Below, piece after piece: positions 8,122-16,345 of a stretch of DNA of 64,000 nucleotides. The notes beneath the pieces are model-generated. The model ran no database searches. It saw only the letters and a program-made list of their open reading frames with translations, and was not told the DNA's origin. A program made the translations under genes and the position numbers. This stretch comes from Thiodiazotropha sp040791665. Its GTDB lineage: Bacteria > Pseudomonadota > Gammaproteobacteria > Chromatiales > Chromatiaceae. The stretch covers positions 124,001 through 188,000 of the forward strand of contig JBFNNX010000009.1 in the NCBI GenBank assembly GCA_040791665.1, given 5' to 3'. Each line of letters opens with the position of its first letter. The stretch's first letter is position 1.

Positions 8122-8964
8122 ATGAATTGGAATGAGTGGGTACTCGGCAACGAACTCCCGATCCGTCTGATTTTCTTTTTCGGCGTGTTTGCGATTATCG
8201 CTCTGTGGGAGATCCACTCGCCGCGCCGTCAGCTCACTGTTTCCAAGGGAGCGCGCTGGATCAACAATCTCGGTCTCGTCGCGCTCAATACAGTGATTCT
8301 GCGCCTGCTCTTTCCGGCAGCCGCGGTGGGCGTGGCGCTCCTCGCCCAGGAGCAGGGCTGGGGGCTGCTCAACTACGTTGCGATCTCTTTTCCGCTCTCG
8401 GTCATCATCGCCGTGGTGGCGATGGATTTCGTCATCTACCTGCAGCACGTCATGGTTCACGCCGTCCCCCTGCTCTGGCGCCTGCACCGGGTCCACCATG
8501 CCGACCTCGACTACGACGTCACCACCGGCGCACGCTTCCATACCGTTGAGATCATTCTCTCCATGCTGATCAAGATGGCTACCATTGTTTTGCTTGGTCC
8601 ACCGCTTGTGGCGGTGGTGATTTTCGAGATTCTGCTCAATGCCACCGCAATGTTCAATCACGGCAATATCTCGATCCCGGAGAGGATCGACCGGGTATTG
8701 CGGCTGTTTGTCGTCACCCCGGACATGCACCGGGTACATCACTCGGTCCACGCCCCCATGGCCAACTCCAATTTCGGCTTCAATCTGCCTTGGTGGGATC
8801 GCCTTTTCGGCACCTATGTCGCCCAGCCGCCTGAAGGACATGTGGAGATGGAGATCGGCTTGAACGAGTTTCGCGACCCGCAACAGGTGGACAGGCTCCC
8901 GGGTATGCTGATGTTGCCGTTTGTGCGTGAACTGGGTGAATACACCATCAACCGGCGCTGGTGA
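8122..8964 (+). CDS. Fatty acid hydroxylase / sterol desaturase superfamily protein
   Basis: A 280-residue integral membrane protein of the di-iron hydroxylase superfamily. N-terminal hydrophobic segments (about 14-30 and 52-75, then 90-110) precede the three histidine motifs HVMVH, HRVHH and a second HRVHH near residue 205, with the further His of FNHGN between them. These bind two irons and hydroxylate or desaturate a lipid substrate. It is the first gene of the redox operon, whose next gene begins 30 bases downstream. The substrate is unknown; sterol chemistry need not be involved. The presence of a lipid-modifying enzyme in a cytochrome operon is unexpected, and it may receive electrons from the downstream protein. 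Confidence 0.88.
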   Translation: MNWNEWVLGNELPIRLIFFFGVFAIIALWEIHSPRRQLTVSKGARWINNLGLVALNTVILRLLFPAAAVGVALLAQEQGWGLLNYVAISFPLSVIIAVVAMDFVIYLQHVMVHAVPLLWRLHRVHHADLDYDVTTGARFHTVEIILSMLIKMATIVLLGPPLVAVVIFEILLNATAMFNHGNISIPERIDRVLRLFVVTPDMHRVHHSVHAPMANSNFGFNLPWWDRLFGTYVAQPPEGHVEMEIGLNEFRDPQQVDRLPGMLMLPFVRELGEYTINRRW

Positions 8965-8994
8965 TCCCATGAGCATCCTCTCCCTGGAGACAGT

Positions 8995-11319
8995 GTGAAC
9001 GCAACCCATCCCCTGAGCTACCGGGCAAGACCGAATCAGGCGACGCAACAGTCTGTTCTGCCTGGGCGCTATCGTGGCTGGGTCATGGCGCTCGCCATGG
9101 CGGGCTTTACAATCGCCTTCCTGGGTTGGCTTAACGAATCCTGGCTCTATCTGTTCGAGAACCCCATCTGGCTCAATCGCTATACCGAATATGCGATTAT
9201 CCTCGCATTCGGTATCTGGCGCATTCGCGCCGAACAGAATCCCTATACGCGCAAACGTCTGATCATCCTCGTGACTGTGGTTACCCTATTTTGGTGGTTC
9301 ATTCCATGGCTCACGCCGGTGTTCGAACCTTATGTGGGTTATGTCTGGCATCAACCGGTCTTCCCCGCCCTGCACACACCGGGCACCATCACCTTCTTCC
9401 TTACGCTGCTGTTGGTGCTGCTTTTTGGACGCAGAATTATCTGCGGCTTTGGCTGTCCCTGCGTAGCTGTTCGCGAGACCGTCGGCTTTCCCTTTCGCCG
9501 CTTCACCTTGCGAGGCGACTGGGCGTGGCGCCTGCGTCATACCAAATGGCTCTTTTTCATCTGGTACCTGGGGGTATTGGTCGCCACCCAATTTCCGCCC
9601 AATACCTGGACCACAACCCTGGTCGGACTTTTCGCCCTGGTGGTGGGAATCACCTATTTTGGTTCGTTTTTCATCATTCCAATCACCGGCAATCGCTTCT
9701 ACTGCCGTTACCTCTGCCCCTACGGCTCGACATTCGGCCTACTCAATCATGCCGGTTTCTACGCCATCAAAATGGACACCCGACAATGCATCGACTGCCG
9801 ACGCTGCGAACAGGTATGCGACATGGGCATCCCGGTCTGGAAGCAGGGCAGGACGAGCGGCGAGATCACCGGACTTGAAGACTGCATGGGGTGCGCCCGT
9901 TGCGTCGTCTCCTGTCCGACCGATGCTCTGGCGATTCAAGACGTGCGCAATCTTTTTCGCCCTGCGCTACATCAGGATGCGAGCCATCTGCTCAAGCGTC
10001 AGCCGAGTCAGCCCATACCCCGCAAGGAGATTGTCTATCGTCTCCCCATTGAACGCAGGAATGACTGGAAAGAGGTAGCGCAACCTCTCTCCCTGAAAGA
10101 ACTGCAGCTGCAGGCGGACCGCTGCCTGGATTGCGGTGTCCCCGGCTGTCGCAACGCCTGTCCATTGGGTAACTTCATCCCTGACTGGTTGGCGGCAACC
10201 GCCAGGGGGGATTGGCAGCAAGCCGCAGAGCTTGTCCATGCGACCTCTCCCCTGCCGGAGGTGTGCGGCACGATCTGTCCGCAACACCGACTCTGCGAAA
10301 GTGGATGCACCCGCAGGCATCTGGAAGGGGCCGTGCACATCGGAATGGTTGAAAAAAGTGTCGCCAACCGGGCGCTGGAGGCGGGTTGGCGGATGCACGG
10401 GCCGATCCGACGCAACGGTCACAGTGCCGCCGTCATCGGCGCCGGTCCGGCCGGTTTGAGCTGCGCGGAACGTCTCAACCGCGCGGGTGTGTCGGTCATC
10501 GTCTACGATCGCTCGGACAAGATCGGCGGCTTGCTGCAGAGTGCCGTACCCACGTTCAAGCTGGACAAGCGGCTATTACAGCGCCGGCAGGCAATGCTTG
10601 AACAGGTCGGTATCCGCTTCTCCCTCAACACATCCATCGACGGTGAGATGCTGGCGGATCTGCTGGAGAAACATGACGCCGTCTTCCTCGGCCTCGGCGC
10701 ACAAAAACCCCGCTCGGTTGAGCTGCCCGGGCAGTATCTACCGGGTGTCGAACAGGCAATCGGCTGGCTGCATGAGACCAATCGTGGCGCCAGAGCGTCA
10801 ATGAGCGGCAAACATGTGTTGGTCCTGGGCGGCGGCGACAGCGCCATGGATTGCGCCCGTTCTGCGATACGCCTGGGTGCAAAGGTCAGTATCGCCTATC
10901 GGGGTCCGGAGGCACGCCTGCGCGCCTCGCCCATAGAGATACATCTGGCACGCGAGGAGGGAGTTGAATTCCGTTTCGACCACACTCCGCTCGAATGCAC
11001 GGGCAGTGGAGCGGTGCGTGGTGTACGTTTCAAGACCCCCCGGGGCAAACCACACATTAGCGCCGACAGTATCATTCTCGCCATGGGGCAACAGGCCGCC
11101 CCACCCTCCTGGCTGAGCGGGTTCGGGATAGCCACTGAATCGGATGGCCGGATCCGGGCGAATGAGCGGGGCCGAACCACTCACCCGAGCATCTGGGCGG
11201 GGGGAGACAATACACATGGACCCGATCTGGCGGTGGTGGCCATGGCGGCAGGACGCAAAGCGGCTGAAGATATCCTGGCTAGTATCAACAGCTTCAAAAC
11301 CTTGCGGAGACGGGCATGA
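8995..11319 (+). CDS. NapH-like membrane ferredoxin fused to GltD-like flavoprotein
   Basis: A 774-residue GTG-initiated protein with two halves. Residues 1-320 hold about five membrane segments, two cysteine motifs CGFGCPC and CRYLCPYG of the NapH/NosR/CcoG type, and two 4Fe-4S ferredoxin motifs CIDCRRCEQVCDMGIP and CMGCARCVVSCPTDA. Residues 360-770 resemble the glutamate synthase small subunit family: CLDCGVPGCRNACPLGNFIP and CGTICPQHRLCESGC cluster ligands, FAD-binding VIGAGPAGLSCAERL, a second NAD(P)-binding VLGGGDSAMDCARSA, and a C-terminal GGD block. It looks like an electron conduit between NAD(P)H and the quinone pool or periplasmic cytochromes. The next gene overlaps its stop by four bases. 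The fusion is uncommon; direction of electron flow is not decidable here. Confidence 0.88.
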   Translation: MNATHPLSYRARPNQATQQSVLPGRYRGWVMALAMAGFTIAFLGWLNESWLYLFENPIWLNRYTEYAIILAFGIWRIRAEQNPYTRKRLIILVTVVTLFWWFIPWLTPVFEPYVGYVWHQPVFPALHTPGTITFFLTLLLVLLFGRRIICGFGCPCVAVRETVGFPFRRFTLRGDWAWRLRHTKWLFFIWYLGVLVATQFPPNTWTTTLVGLFALVVGITYFGSFFIIPITGNRFYCRYLCPYGSTFGLLNHAGFYAIKMDTRQCIDCRRCEQVCDMGIPVWKQGRTSGEITGLEDCMGCARCVVSCPTDALAIQDVRNLFRPALHQDASHLLKRQPSQPIPRKEIVYRLPIERRNDWKEVAQPLSLKELQLQADRCLDCGVPGCRNACPLGNFIPDWLAATARGDWQQAAELVHATSPLPEVCGTICPQHRLCESGCTRRHLEGAVHIGMVEKSVANRALEAGWRMHGPIRRNGHSAAVIGAGPAGLSCAERLNRAGVSVIVYDRSDKIGGLLQSAVPTFKLDKRLLQRRQAMLEQVGIRFSLNTSIDGEMLADLLEKHDAVFLGLGAQKPRSVELPGQYLPGVEQAIGWLHETNRGARASMSGKHVLVLGGGDSAMDCARSAIRLGAKVSIAYRGPEARLRASPIEIHLAREEGVEFRFDHTPLECTGSGAVRGVRFKTPRGKPHISADSIILAMGQQAAPPSWLSGFGIATESDGRIRANERGRTTHPSIWAGGDNTHGPDLAVVAMAAGRKAAEDILASINSFKTLRRRA

Positions 11320-11843
11320 GGCAGCTGGCCGTCCTACTCCTGATCCTTTTCTTGCCAATCCCGCTTGCCGCCAGTCATGCCTGGGCTGAGATCGACCTGT
11401 GCGAAGCCTATAAGGATAAGCTGCCACCCGGTCTAACCGCCGAACGCCTGCCCGAGGCCCGTTCTCCCGGCGCAGAGCTGCTCGATCGCTACTGCACCCA
11501 ATGCCACAACCTGCCGGGACCTGACCGTCATACCCTTGCGGAGTGGCATGACGTGACAACAAGAATGTTTACCTTGATGGACGTCGCGCATCGTTTTGGC
11601 GGTGTTATGGGCAGGGTGGAGACCATGCAGCCGCAGGCGCGGGCAACACTTGTCGCCTATCTGGGACGCCACGCCGGGGATTCAGACATCAGCCATGAGC
11701 CCAACAAAGATGGCGTGGTCGGCCCGTCATTGCTGAAGCGCCTTCAGGCCCTGCTCCCCTTTCTGCTGCTGGTCGGGCTCGGCCTGGTGCGCTGGTGGCG
11801 AATGGACCGTAGCGATCATCGATCATGGGTTATCGAACGCTAG
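11316..11843 (+). CDS. Membrane-anchored monoheme cytochrome c
   Basis: A 175-residue protein with an N-terminal signal peptide (LAVLLLILFLPIPLAASHAWA), a single c-type heme site CTQCH near residue 66 followed by a short cytochrome domain with a candidate sixth-ligand Met (RMFTLMD), and a C-terminal hydrophobic anchor LLPFLLLVGLGLV. It should sit in the periplasm, held to the inner membrane. Start and stop overlap both neighbours, indicating translational coupling. Likely role: electron carrier between the membrane NapH-like protein and the multiheme cytochromes. Confidence 0.85.
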   Translation: MRQLAVLLLILFLPIPLAASHAWAEIDLCEAYKDKLPPGLTAERLPEARSPGAELLDRYCTQCHNLPGPDRHTLAEWHDVTTRMFTLMDVAHRFGGVMGRVETMQPQARATLVAYLGRHAGDSDISHEPNKDGVVGPSLLKRLQALLPFLLLVGLGLVRWWRMDRSDHRSWVIER

Positions 11844-13165
11844 CAGCGACGCTCTCAGTCGTTGCCGTACTTACCCTATCGGTGAGTGCCGCTTATGTCA
11901 TTTGGAGCAAGGGAGGCAACGGATCCGGTCTCTACTCCCGCTACTGGTCGCCTGACGGGGTACAGGGCTATTGGGACCCGGATAACTTCTATCAACCGAG
12001 CGAGTCGGTCGAAGGAGTATTCGAGGCCACCCTCTGTATCCAGTGTCACGAGGGAATCACGCCCGGCATTGTCAACGATTGGCGCACCAGTCGTCATGCC
12101 CAGATCGATGAGCCAGTCTACTGTAACGACTGTCACGGCAGCGACCATCAGCAGCTGCGCCTGCCCACTCCGGCCGTATGCGGTAATTGCCACAATAAAC
12201 AGCATGGTGAATTCCTCGACGAGGCCCGCTATGGCTTTCCCAGTCATGTGCTCGCCATGGAGCGGGCTGTGGACGCGCCCCACTTTGCCGATAAGCCGAA
12301 GGCCGAAGTCCAATCCTGCATACAGTGTCACTCGGTGGCCACCAAGTGCGACTCCTGCCATACCCGGCACCGTTTCAGCGCTGCCGAGGCGCGCCGCCCC
12401 GAGGCCTGCATCACCTGCCACTCCGGCCCGCCCCATCCGGACGATGAAAGCTACTTCGCCTCCGCCCACGGCAAGCTCTACCTCGCCGAAGGCAAGGAGT
12501 GGGATTGGTCGAAAAAGCTTGTCAAAGGTAACTACAAAGCCCCGACCTGCGCCTACTGCCACATGGATGAAGGACGGCATCAGGTGGCGCATAAGTCCCT
12601 GTGGAAATTCGGCCTGCGTGAAGTCAATCCCCACACATCCAAGAACCAGCTATTACGCGAGCAGTGGATCGAGCTATGCAGCGACTGCCATGAAGCGAAA
12701 AAGTCAGCGCAGTGGTTGAGTGAGTTGGACCGGGAACGCAAATCGGCGTGGGCCAAGCTCTACAGGGCTGAAGATGTGCTCAAGGATCTACGCAGCAGTG
12801 ACCTTTTGCGTCCCGCTGCCGACGAACGTCCCGACTACCCGATGGGGAGCTTCTGGCGTATGGAGCGTATAGGATTTTTTGAAGGTCAGGCATCGGCCTT
12901 CTACAATGTGTCAGCCTTGGAGCGTGACTACTTTGAGATGTGGTACTTCGACAACCTGGGCGCTTACAAATCGGCGGCACATGGAAACCCGCAAGGCGTC
13001 GATAAGGGTCACCGGCAAATGGCAGCCGCTCTGGAGCGCATTGAAACCAAGGCACAAGCATTGCACCGTCGTTCGGAAACCGAGCAGAACGTAATCGTCA
13101 ATCCTACAGTGACAGACCTCTGGATGAAGGGTGAGTACACCGACTTCAATAGGACACATAACTGA
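11825..13165 (+). CDS. Octaheme cytochrome c of the hydroxylamine oxidoreductase (HAO) family
   Basis: A 446-residue periplasmic protein with one N-terminal hydrophobic segment and eight CxxCH heme sites in order: CIQCH, CNDCH, CGNCH, CIQCH, CDSCH, CITCH, CAYCH and CSDCH. The heme number, the helical C-terminal third and the ending KGEYTDFNR agree with the HAO family. HAO-family enzymes oxidise hydroxylamine or, in reductive members, reduce nitrite or hydroxylamine. The Tyr that cross-links heme P460 in ammonia oxidisers cannot be assigned by eye; aromatic residues occur at MWYFDNLGAYK. The start overlaps the monoheme gene by 19 bases. Its substrate in this operon is open. Confidence 0.88.
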   Translation: MGYRTLAATLSVVAVLTLSVSAAYVIWSKGGNGSGLYSRYWSPDGVQGYWDPDNFYQPSESVEGVFEATLCIQCHEGITPGIVNDWRTSRHAQIDEPVYCNDCHGSDHQQLRLPTPAVCGNCHNKQHGEFLDEARYGFPSHVLAMERAVDAPHFADKPKAEVQSCIQCHSVATKCDSCHTRHRFSAAEARRPEACITCHSGPPHPDDESYFASAHGKLYLAEGKEWDWSKKLVKGNYKAPTCAYCHMDEGRHQVAHKSLWKFGLREVNPHTSKNQLLREQWIELCSDCHEAKKSAQWLSELDRERKSAWAKLYRAEDVLKDLRSSDLLRPAADERPDYPMGSFWRMERIGFFEGQASAFYNVSALERDYFEMWYFDNLGAYKSAAHGNPQGVDKGHRQMAAALERIETKAQALHRRSETEQNVIVNPTVTDLWMKGEYTDFNRTHN

Positions 13166-13968
13166 TGCAAAGCATCGAAACCATGCGAGCAATAGTCGGC
13201 GTATGCATAATGTTCATACTCACTCTTTGGCTGACTCCCCTATTATCGGAAACACAGGTTGATAATGGCCCGTTCATCGATAGTGAATGCATCGCCTGTC
13301 ACACCGAACGGAATCCGGAGCTGATCAAGCAGTGGCAGTCAGGGCCTCATGCAACAGCCCCCGAAGGCGGATGCAGCAGCTGCCATGGTGATCGTCATGA
13401 AGGCTCGAACATCAAGGCAAGGAGCGACCAAACTTGCAAGGGTTGCCATGAAGGCGCAGTCAGCCACAGCTATTCCACATCCAAACATGGTGTCATCAAC
13501 CATCTTGAGGAAGAAGAACATGGCTGGCAACAATCCCTGCAGCGAGGTAACTACCGCTCACCAGGCTGCAGCTACTGCCATTTTCATGACACGAGCCATC
13601 AAGACACGATGGCACACGAGCGCAGGCCCGAAATCCGCCATTGGATCTGTTCCGGCTGCCATAGTCCCCGCTATGTCCGCGAGCAGCTAGCCAACGGAGT
13701 CCGTCAGCTGGAAATCGCCGACCTCAAGGTCACTGAGGGAGAGAGATTGATCGCCACTGCCATCGATGACCAGGGTAACACACTACAAGCACTGCGACAG
13801 AACCTGATCCGGCATCGTAATAATGTCCTCTATGGCGTAGGACATCAATCACCGGATTACCAATGGTGGCACGGTCAACCGGCGCTTGATGGCGACCTTA
13901 TTCGCATTCGCGACAGTCTGTTGCAGTCACATCAACTGCGGCTAATATCGAACACTTCACAGGAGTGA
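13165..13968 (+). CDS. Pentaheme c-type cytochrome
   Basis: A 267-residue exported protein with an N-terminal hydrophobic signal/anchor (VGVCIMFILTLWLTPLL) and five heme sites: CIACH, CSSCH, CKGCH, CSYCH and CSGCH. Spacing of the sites and the motif RGNYRSPGCSYCH are similar to RGNYKAPTCAYCH-like positions of the octaheme partner (there KGNYKAPTCAYCH), so the two probably share ancestry, with this one being a shortened relative lacking three hemes. ATG overlaps the preceding stop (TGATG). Likely a redox partner or second subunit. The C-terminal helical region has lost the HAO-type ending. Confidence 0.86.
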   Translation: MQSIETMRAIVGVCIMFILTLWLTPLLSETQVDNGPFIDSECIACHTERNPELIKQWQSGPHATAPEGGCSSCHGDRHEGSNIKARSDQTCKGCHEGAVSHSYSTSKHGVINHLEEEEHGWQQSLQRGNYRSPGCSYCHFHDTSHQDTMAHERRPEIRHWICSGCHSPRYVREQLANGVRQLEIADLKVTEGERLIATAIDDQGNTLQALRQNLIRHRNNVLYGVGHQSPDYQWWHGQPALDGDLIRIRDSLLQSHQLRLISNTSQE

Positions 13969-14339
13969 AACAGATGGCGAGGCATCATTATCGATGGATA
14001 TTGACTCTGTTGCTATACATGAGCTGGCACAGCTCTATCAATTCCGCGACCCTCTCAGGACAGGTACTCGAGGAATCGACCGCGTTATCGGATGTTGAAG
14101 TGATGCTGGTGAATGCCGATAGCGGGGTCATCAAAAGTCGTGACTATACCGACAAGAACGGGGCATTTCAGTTCACGGTAAAACCGGGAGTCTATGATGT
14201 TGGCGCCTTTAAATTTGACTATACCACTGGCTGGAACAGGGGGATTTCAGTACAGCAAGAGAGTACTTCAATAGAGATTATTCTTGAACCGGCAGTGTTT
14301 TCCGAGGAGTCTTCGTCATCTTCCGATGATTGCGAATAG
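13965..14339 (+). CDS. Small secreted protein with carboxypeptidase-regulatory-like fold
   Basis: A 124-residue protein: signal peptide (LTLLLYMSWHSSINSA), then a single beta-sandwich of the carboxypeptidase D regulatory type, SGQVLEESTALSDVEVML...YTDKNGAFQFTVKPGVYDVGA, and an acidic Ser/Asp tail. Such domains mediate binding or structural packing outside the cytoplasm. It overlaps the pentaheme gene by four bases and closes the operon. No catalytic role is suggested; it could be an accessory subunit of the cytochrome complex. Confidence 0.75.
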   Translation: MKQMARHHYRWILTLLLYMSWHSSINSATLSGQVLEESTALSDVEVMLVNADSGVIKSRDYTDKNGAFQFTVKPGVYDVGAFKFDYTTGWNRGISVQQESTSIEIILEPAVFSEESSSSSDDCE

Positions 14340-14458
14340 TATGCAAGGAGATATCTTCCCAGAAGAGGTTGGCTATTGATATGGCACACCCTGACCTGAA
14401 ATTTTTTACACTACCCTTCAACATGGAAAGGTCTATTACGATCTAGGGTCTGTAAACA

Positions 14459-15040
14459 CTATTCCAATTGAATGGTTCGTCTCCTATAGACGACCAATAC
14501 AATAAACAACAGGCACACAGTCGCAATCACCGCAGGAAAGAGCATAGTCGCTATGGTATAGCGCTCTAGCGCCATGACGACCAGCAGGTTTCGCAATGCG
14601 AATAAGGCAAAGAACTTCAAGTCCTCATCGTAAGGGCGAGCAAAGGCCTTCCTGATGGTCGGCCCGAAGCCGATCACATCGATGCTGGTCAACAGGATAA
14701 CGGCCCAGGTCGGATCCGATGTAAAGTACCAGACAGGTATGGAAGCCATGGCTGCGGTAAAAAAGGCCCAGTCCATGTTGGTAATTGTGATATCCGATTT
14801 TTTACGATAGGCCAGAAAGGCGATATAGAGCGTGATCAGTCCTGATATGCCGATGGGCCAGGCCCCTGCTCCACCGCCATCTTCCAACTGTGCCAGAAAT
14901 ACAATGAAGGTGGTACTTCCCCAGATCACCCAGGAGAAGACATGGGGTTTTGTCCGCCCGATGAATATCGAGTGTATATAGGGGAAAAAGGCGATAAAGG
15001 TCACCGCTATCGCCAATCCGCTGATTAATTCTTTAACCAC
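14459..15040 (-). CDS. Multi-pass membrane protein, PQ-loop-like
   Basis: A 193-residue hydrophobic protein with about six membrane segments. The first part (FFPYIHSIFIGRTKPHVFSWVIWG) resembles the PQ-loop/SWEET-like helices, where a Pro after an aromatic-rich helix is followed by a short loop and a Trp-rich helix; a similar arrangement recurs near GFGPTIRKAFARPYDED. Function is unknown; small-solute or lipid transport is possible. It is convergent with the redox operon and lies just outside the prophage, so its upstream region (right of 15040) was separated from host DNA by the phage insertion. Confidence 0.7.
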   Translation of the reverse strand: MVKELISGLAIAVTFIAFFPYIHSIFIGRTKPHVFSWVIWGSTTFIVFLAQLEDGGGAGAWPIGISGLITLYIAFLAYRKKSDITITNMDWAFFTAAMASIPVWYFTSDPTWAVILLTSIDVIGFGPTIRKAFARPYDEDLKFFALFALRNLLVVMALERYTIATMLFPAVIATVCLLFIVLVVYRRRTIQLE

Positions 15041-15052
15041 AATCGTCTAGCC

Positions 15053-15088
15053 GCGAATGGACGCTAATCACCGCAAATTAACGCAAAT
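15053..15088 (+). repeat. Left arm of a host inverted repeat split by the prophage
   Basis: The 36 bases 15053-15088 match the reverse complement of 57512-57547 at 31 positions. Without the prophage the arms would lie about 105 bases apart, forming a palindromic host element (MITE-like or REP-like). Both arms carry the words GGACGCTA and GACGCAAAT or AACGCAAAT. Confidence 0.8.
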
Positions 15089-15163
15089 GTTAAACGTTGT
15101 ACATAGCGGCTTTACATCTCTTGATTGATCCGACTTGCTTAATAGGCAATCGATTGGCTCATT

Positions 15164-15169
15164 TCTATG
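15164..15169 (+). repeat. Target-site duplication, left copy
   Basis: TCTATG immediately precedes the phage end TGTAACGG. The same six bases immediately follow the right phage end at 57482-57487. A short direct repeat flanking TGT...ACA termini is the signature of transposition by a MuA-type transposase. Confidence 0.9.
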
Positions 15170-15212
15170 TGTAACGGAGTGAGATAAATATACAGGAAAA
15201 ACTGTGATAAAT
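15170..15212 (+). repeat. Left terminal inverted repeat of the prophage
   Basis: Aligned without gaps to the reverse complement of 57439-57481, 29 of 43 positions agree. The best block is CTGTGATAA near the inner end and TGT at the tip. These are expected transposase-binding end sequences. Confidence 0.8.
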
Positions 15213-15264
15213 GGGAAGAGAGAGGATGAAACGGGAAGAGACGGGAAGGGAAAATCTAAAAAGC

Positions 15265-15275
15265 GTTTGGAAATG
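15265..15275 (+). promoter_or_regulatory. Inner end motif GTTTGGAAATG, probable transposase site
   Basis: GTTTGGAAATG lies 95 bases inside the left end. Its exact reverse complement lies 56 bases inside the right end (57415-57425). A related word TTTGGAAT is repeated as palindromes at 26485-26531. Symmetric placement near both termini suggests a transposase-binding site. Confidence 0.55.
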
Positions 15276-15289
15276 CTAAAAAAGCGGGT

Positions 15290-15649
15290 TTAGGCCTCAT
15301 CATCCAGCAGATCCCCCTGAATCCGGGCAATTTCAGAGTCCCGGACCAGCCGTAGCCGCTTGTAGACCTGAACGAGGGAGATCCCGTAATTTCTGACCAG
15401 CTCATCATGGTTGTGACCGTTGAATTCAGCGTACATCTGGAGATCGCGTTCTGCAATTTCCAGAGAGTCGCCTTTCGGGAAATAAATGAGCTGGCCACCC
15501 CAGGTGTGACGCTGGCGGTCGACCAACTCTCGGGAAATGCGGGTAATTAGGGGCTCATCCAGAGTGGTCATTTCACGCAGAATTGCTGCCGTATGATCGG
15601 CAAGATCTGCCAGCAATTCAGGTCCCTTGGAAAGCAGTTCTTTCTTCAC
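15290..15649 (-). CDS. mor: Mor-family middle/late transcription activator
   Basis: A 119-residue DNA-binding protein of the Mu Mor/C family. Family blocks are ELLADLADHTAAILREM, the dimer-domain WGGQLIYFPKGD, then ERDLQMYAEFNGHNHDELVRNYGISLVQVYKRLRLVR, which forms the helix-turn-helix. Mor activates phage middle or late promoters by contacting RNA polymerase. I chose GTG at 15649 because its GTGA overlaps the GemA stop and AAGGAG lies upstream. It is the last gene of the early operon, at the left end of the prophage. Only one Mor/C-type gene is seen, so it may drive the late arm directly. Confidence 0.9.
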   Translation of the reverse strand: MKKELLSKGPELLADLADHTAAILREMTTLDEPLITRISRELVDRQRHTWGGQLIYFPKGDSLEIAERDLQMYAEFNGHNHDELVRNYGISLVQVYKRLRLVRDSEIARIQGDLLDDEA

Positions 15650-16086
15650 TTCCAGTTCACTCCTTCCCGCTTTGCCCACCCCTTGAGCTGCTCAATGACC
15701 CTGCTCCTCACTTTCTTCGGTAGGAATTCGGGTAACTGCCACCCAGTTCCCTGGGGGTGCTCACTCTTTGTATTGGCTTGGATCCAGCTTTTGAGGCCGT
15801 CACGATGGTGAACCACCTCAGCATCTGCGAGCTTGTTCCAGATGCGATAAATAAGGCGGGCCTGGCGTGAGGACCTGCCTTTTGATTCTGGTTCCCAACC
15901 ACGGCTTTTCAGGTGCCTGATGACAGCCTCACGCCCGGCAAAATCGAGTTTTGCAGAGCTGTGCACTTTTGCCACATTCCAGAGCATTGACCGATACTCA
16001 GAGGCAGGATTTTTATCACTAGGATCCATACCAAGGGCCTTAGCGCCTATGTGAATTTTCGCTAAATCTGCCTTTCGATCACCCAT
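15646..16086 (-). CDS. gemA: GemA-family phage regulatory protein
   Basis: A 146-residue protein of the Mu gp16/GemA type: LAKIHIGAKALGMDPSD..YRSMLWNVAKVHSSAKLDF, then RQARLIYRIWNKLADAEVV and the C-terminal LPKKVRSRVIEQLKGWAKREG. GemA modulates expression of host genes linked to DNA supercoiling and replication during Mu growth; the molecular action is poorly known. It overlaps the Mor start by four bases. The gene lies just downstream of the cassette-like stretch. Confidence 0.88.
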   Translation of the reverse strand: MGDRKADLAKIHIGAKALGMDPSDKNPASEYRSMLWNVAKVHSSAKLDFAGREAVIRHLKSRGWEPESKGRSSRQARLIYRIWNKLADAEVVHHRDGLKSWIQANTKSEHPQGTGWQLPEFLPKKVRSRVIEQLKGWAKREGVNWK

Positions 16087-16153
16087 TTCTATCGAACCCT
16101 AAAACCATATAGTTTTGTAAAGTAATTATCACGACTGTTTCTTATGAATATCT

Positions 16154-16160
16154 GTTAGGC
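16154..16160 (-). repeat. attC-like half site (core GCCTAAC on minus strand)
   Basis: GTTAGGC on the plus strand, three bases after the stop of the 56-residue gene. It would be the R'' core of the last attC in the array. No good opposite core is found before gemA; AAACC around 16100 is the nearest weak match, so this site is partial or decayed. Confidence 0.45.
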
Positions 16161-16162
16161 GC

Positions 16163-16333
16163 TTAGAAGCAGCATAACTGCTCTTCAAGATTTTTGAGCC
16201 ATGTCCTGAAGGAGCCACGGCGCTTATTCGCTTTATGTGCTGCCTCCGCGATTTCGAGTAGCGTCCTGGCCTCTCTCTTGTCCATTATTAAGACAAATAT
16301 GGATGCGTGTTTGTCATCATTTAGGATCTTCAT
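16163..16333 (-). CDS. Small cassette-borne protein (56 aa), unknown
   Basis: A 56-residue basic, helical protein starting MKILNDDKHASIFVLIMDKR and ending in LCCF. The middle REARTLLEIAEAAHKANKRR suggests a coiled or HTH-like helix. It begins 13 bases after the attC-like element 16346-16407, whose flank GGGAG serves as ribosome-binding site, and its stop is followed immediately by an attC core. That spacing is exactly that of integron cassettes. Function unknown. Confidence 0.6.
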   Translation of the reverse strand: MKILNDDKHASIFVLIMDKREARTLLEIAEAAHKANKRRGSFRTWLKNLEEQLCCF

Positions 16334-16345
16334 CTAAACTCCCGC

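Noticed and set aside
8062..9048. Long minus-strand open frame (328 codons) opposite the hydroxylase gene
   Set aside because: It is the shadow of the plus-strand gene, which has three histidine motifs and proper composition; the minus frame reads as low-quality His/Glu-rich sequence with no start signal.
10798..11562. Minus-strand frame of 254 codons opposite the GltD-like domain
   Set aside because: GC-rich coding DNA gives long antisense frames; the plus strand has clear FAD and NAD(P) motifs.
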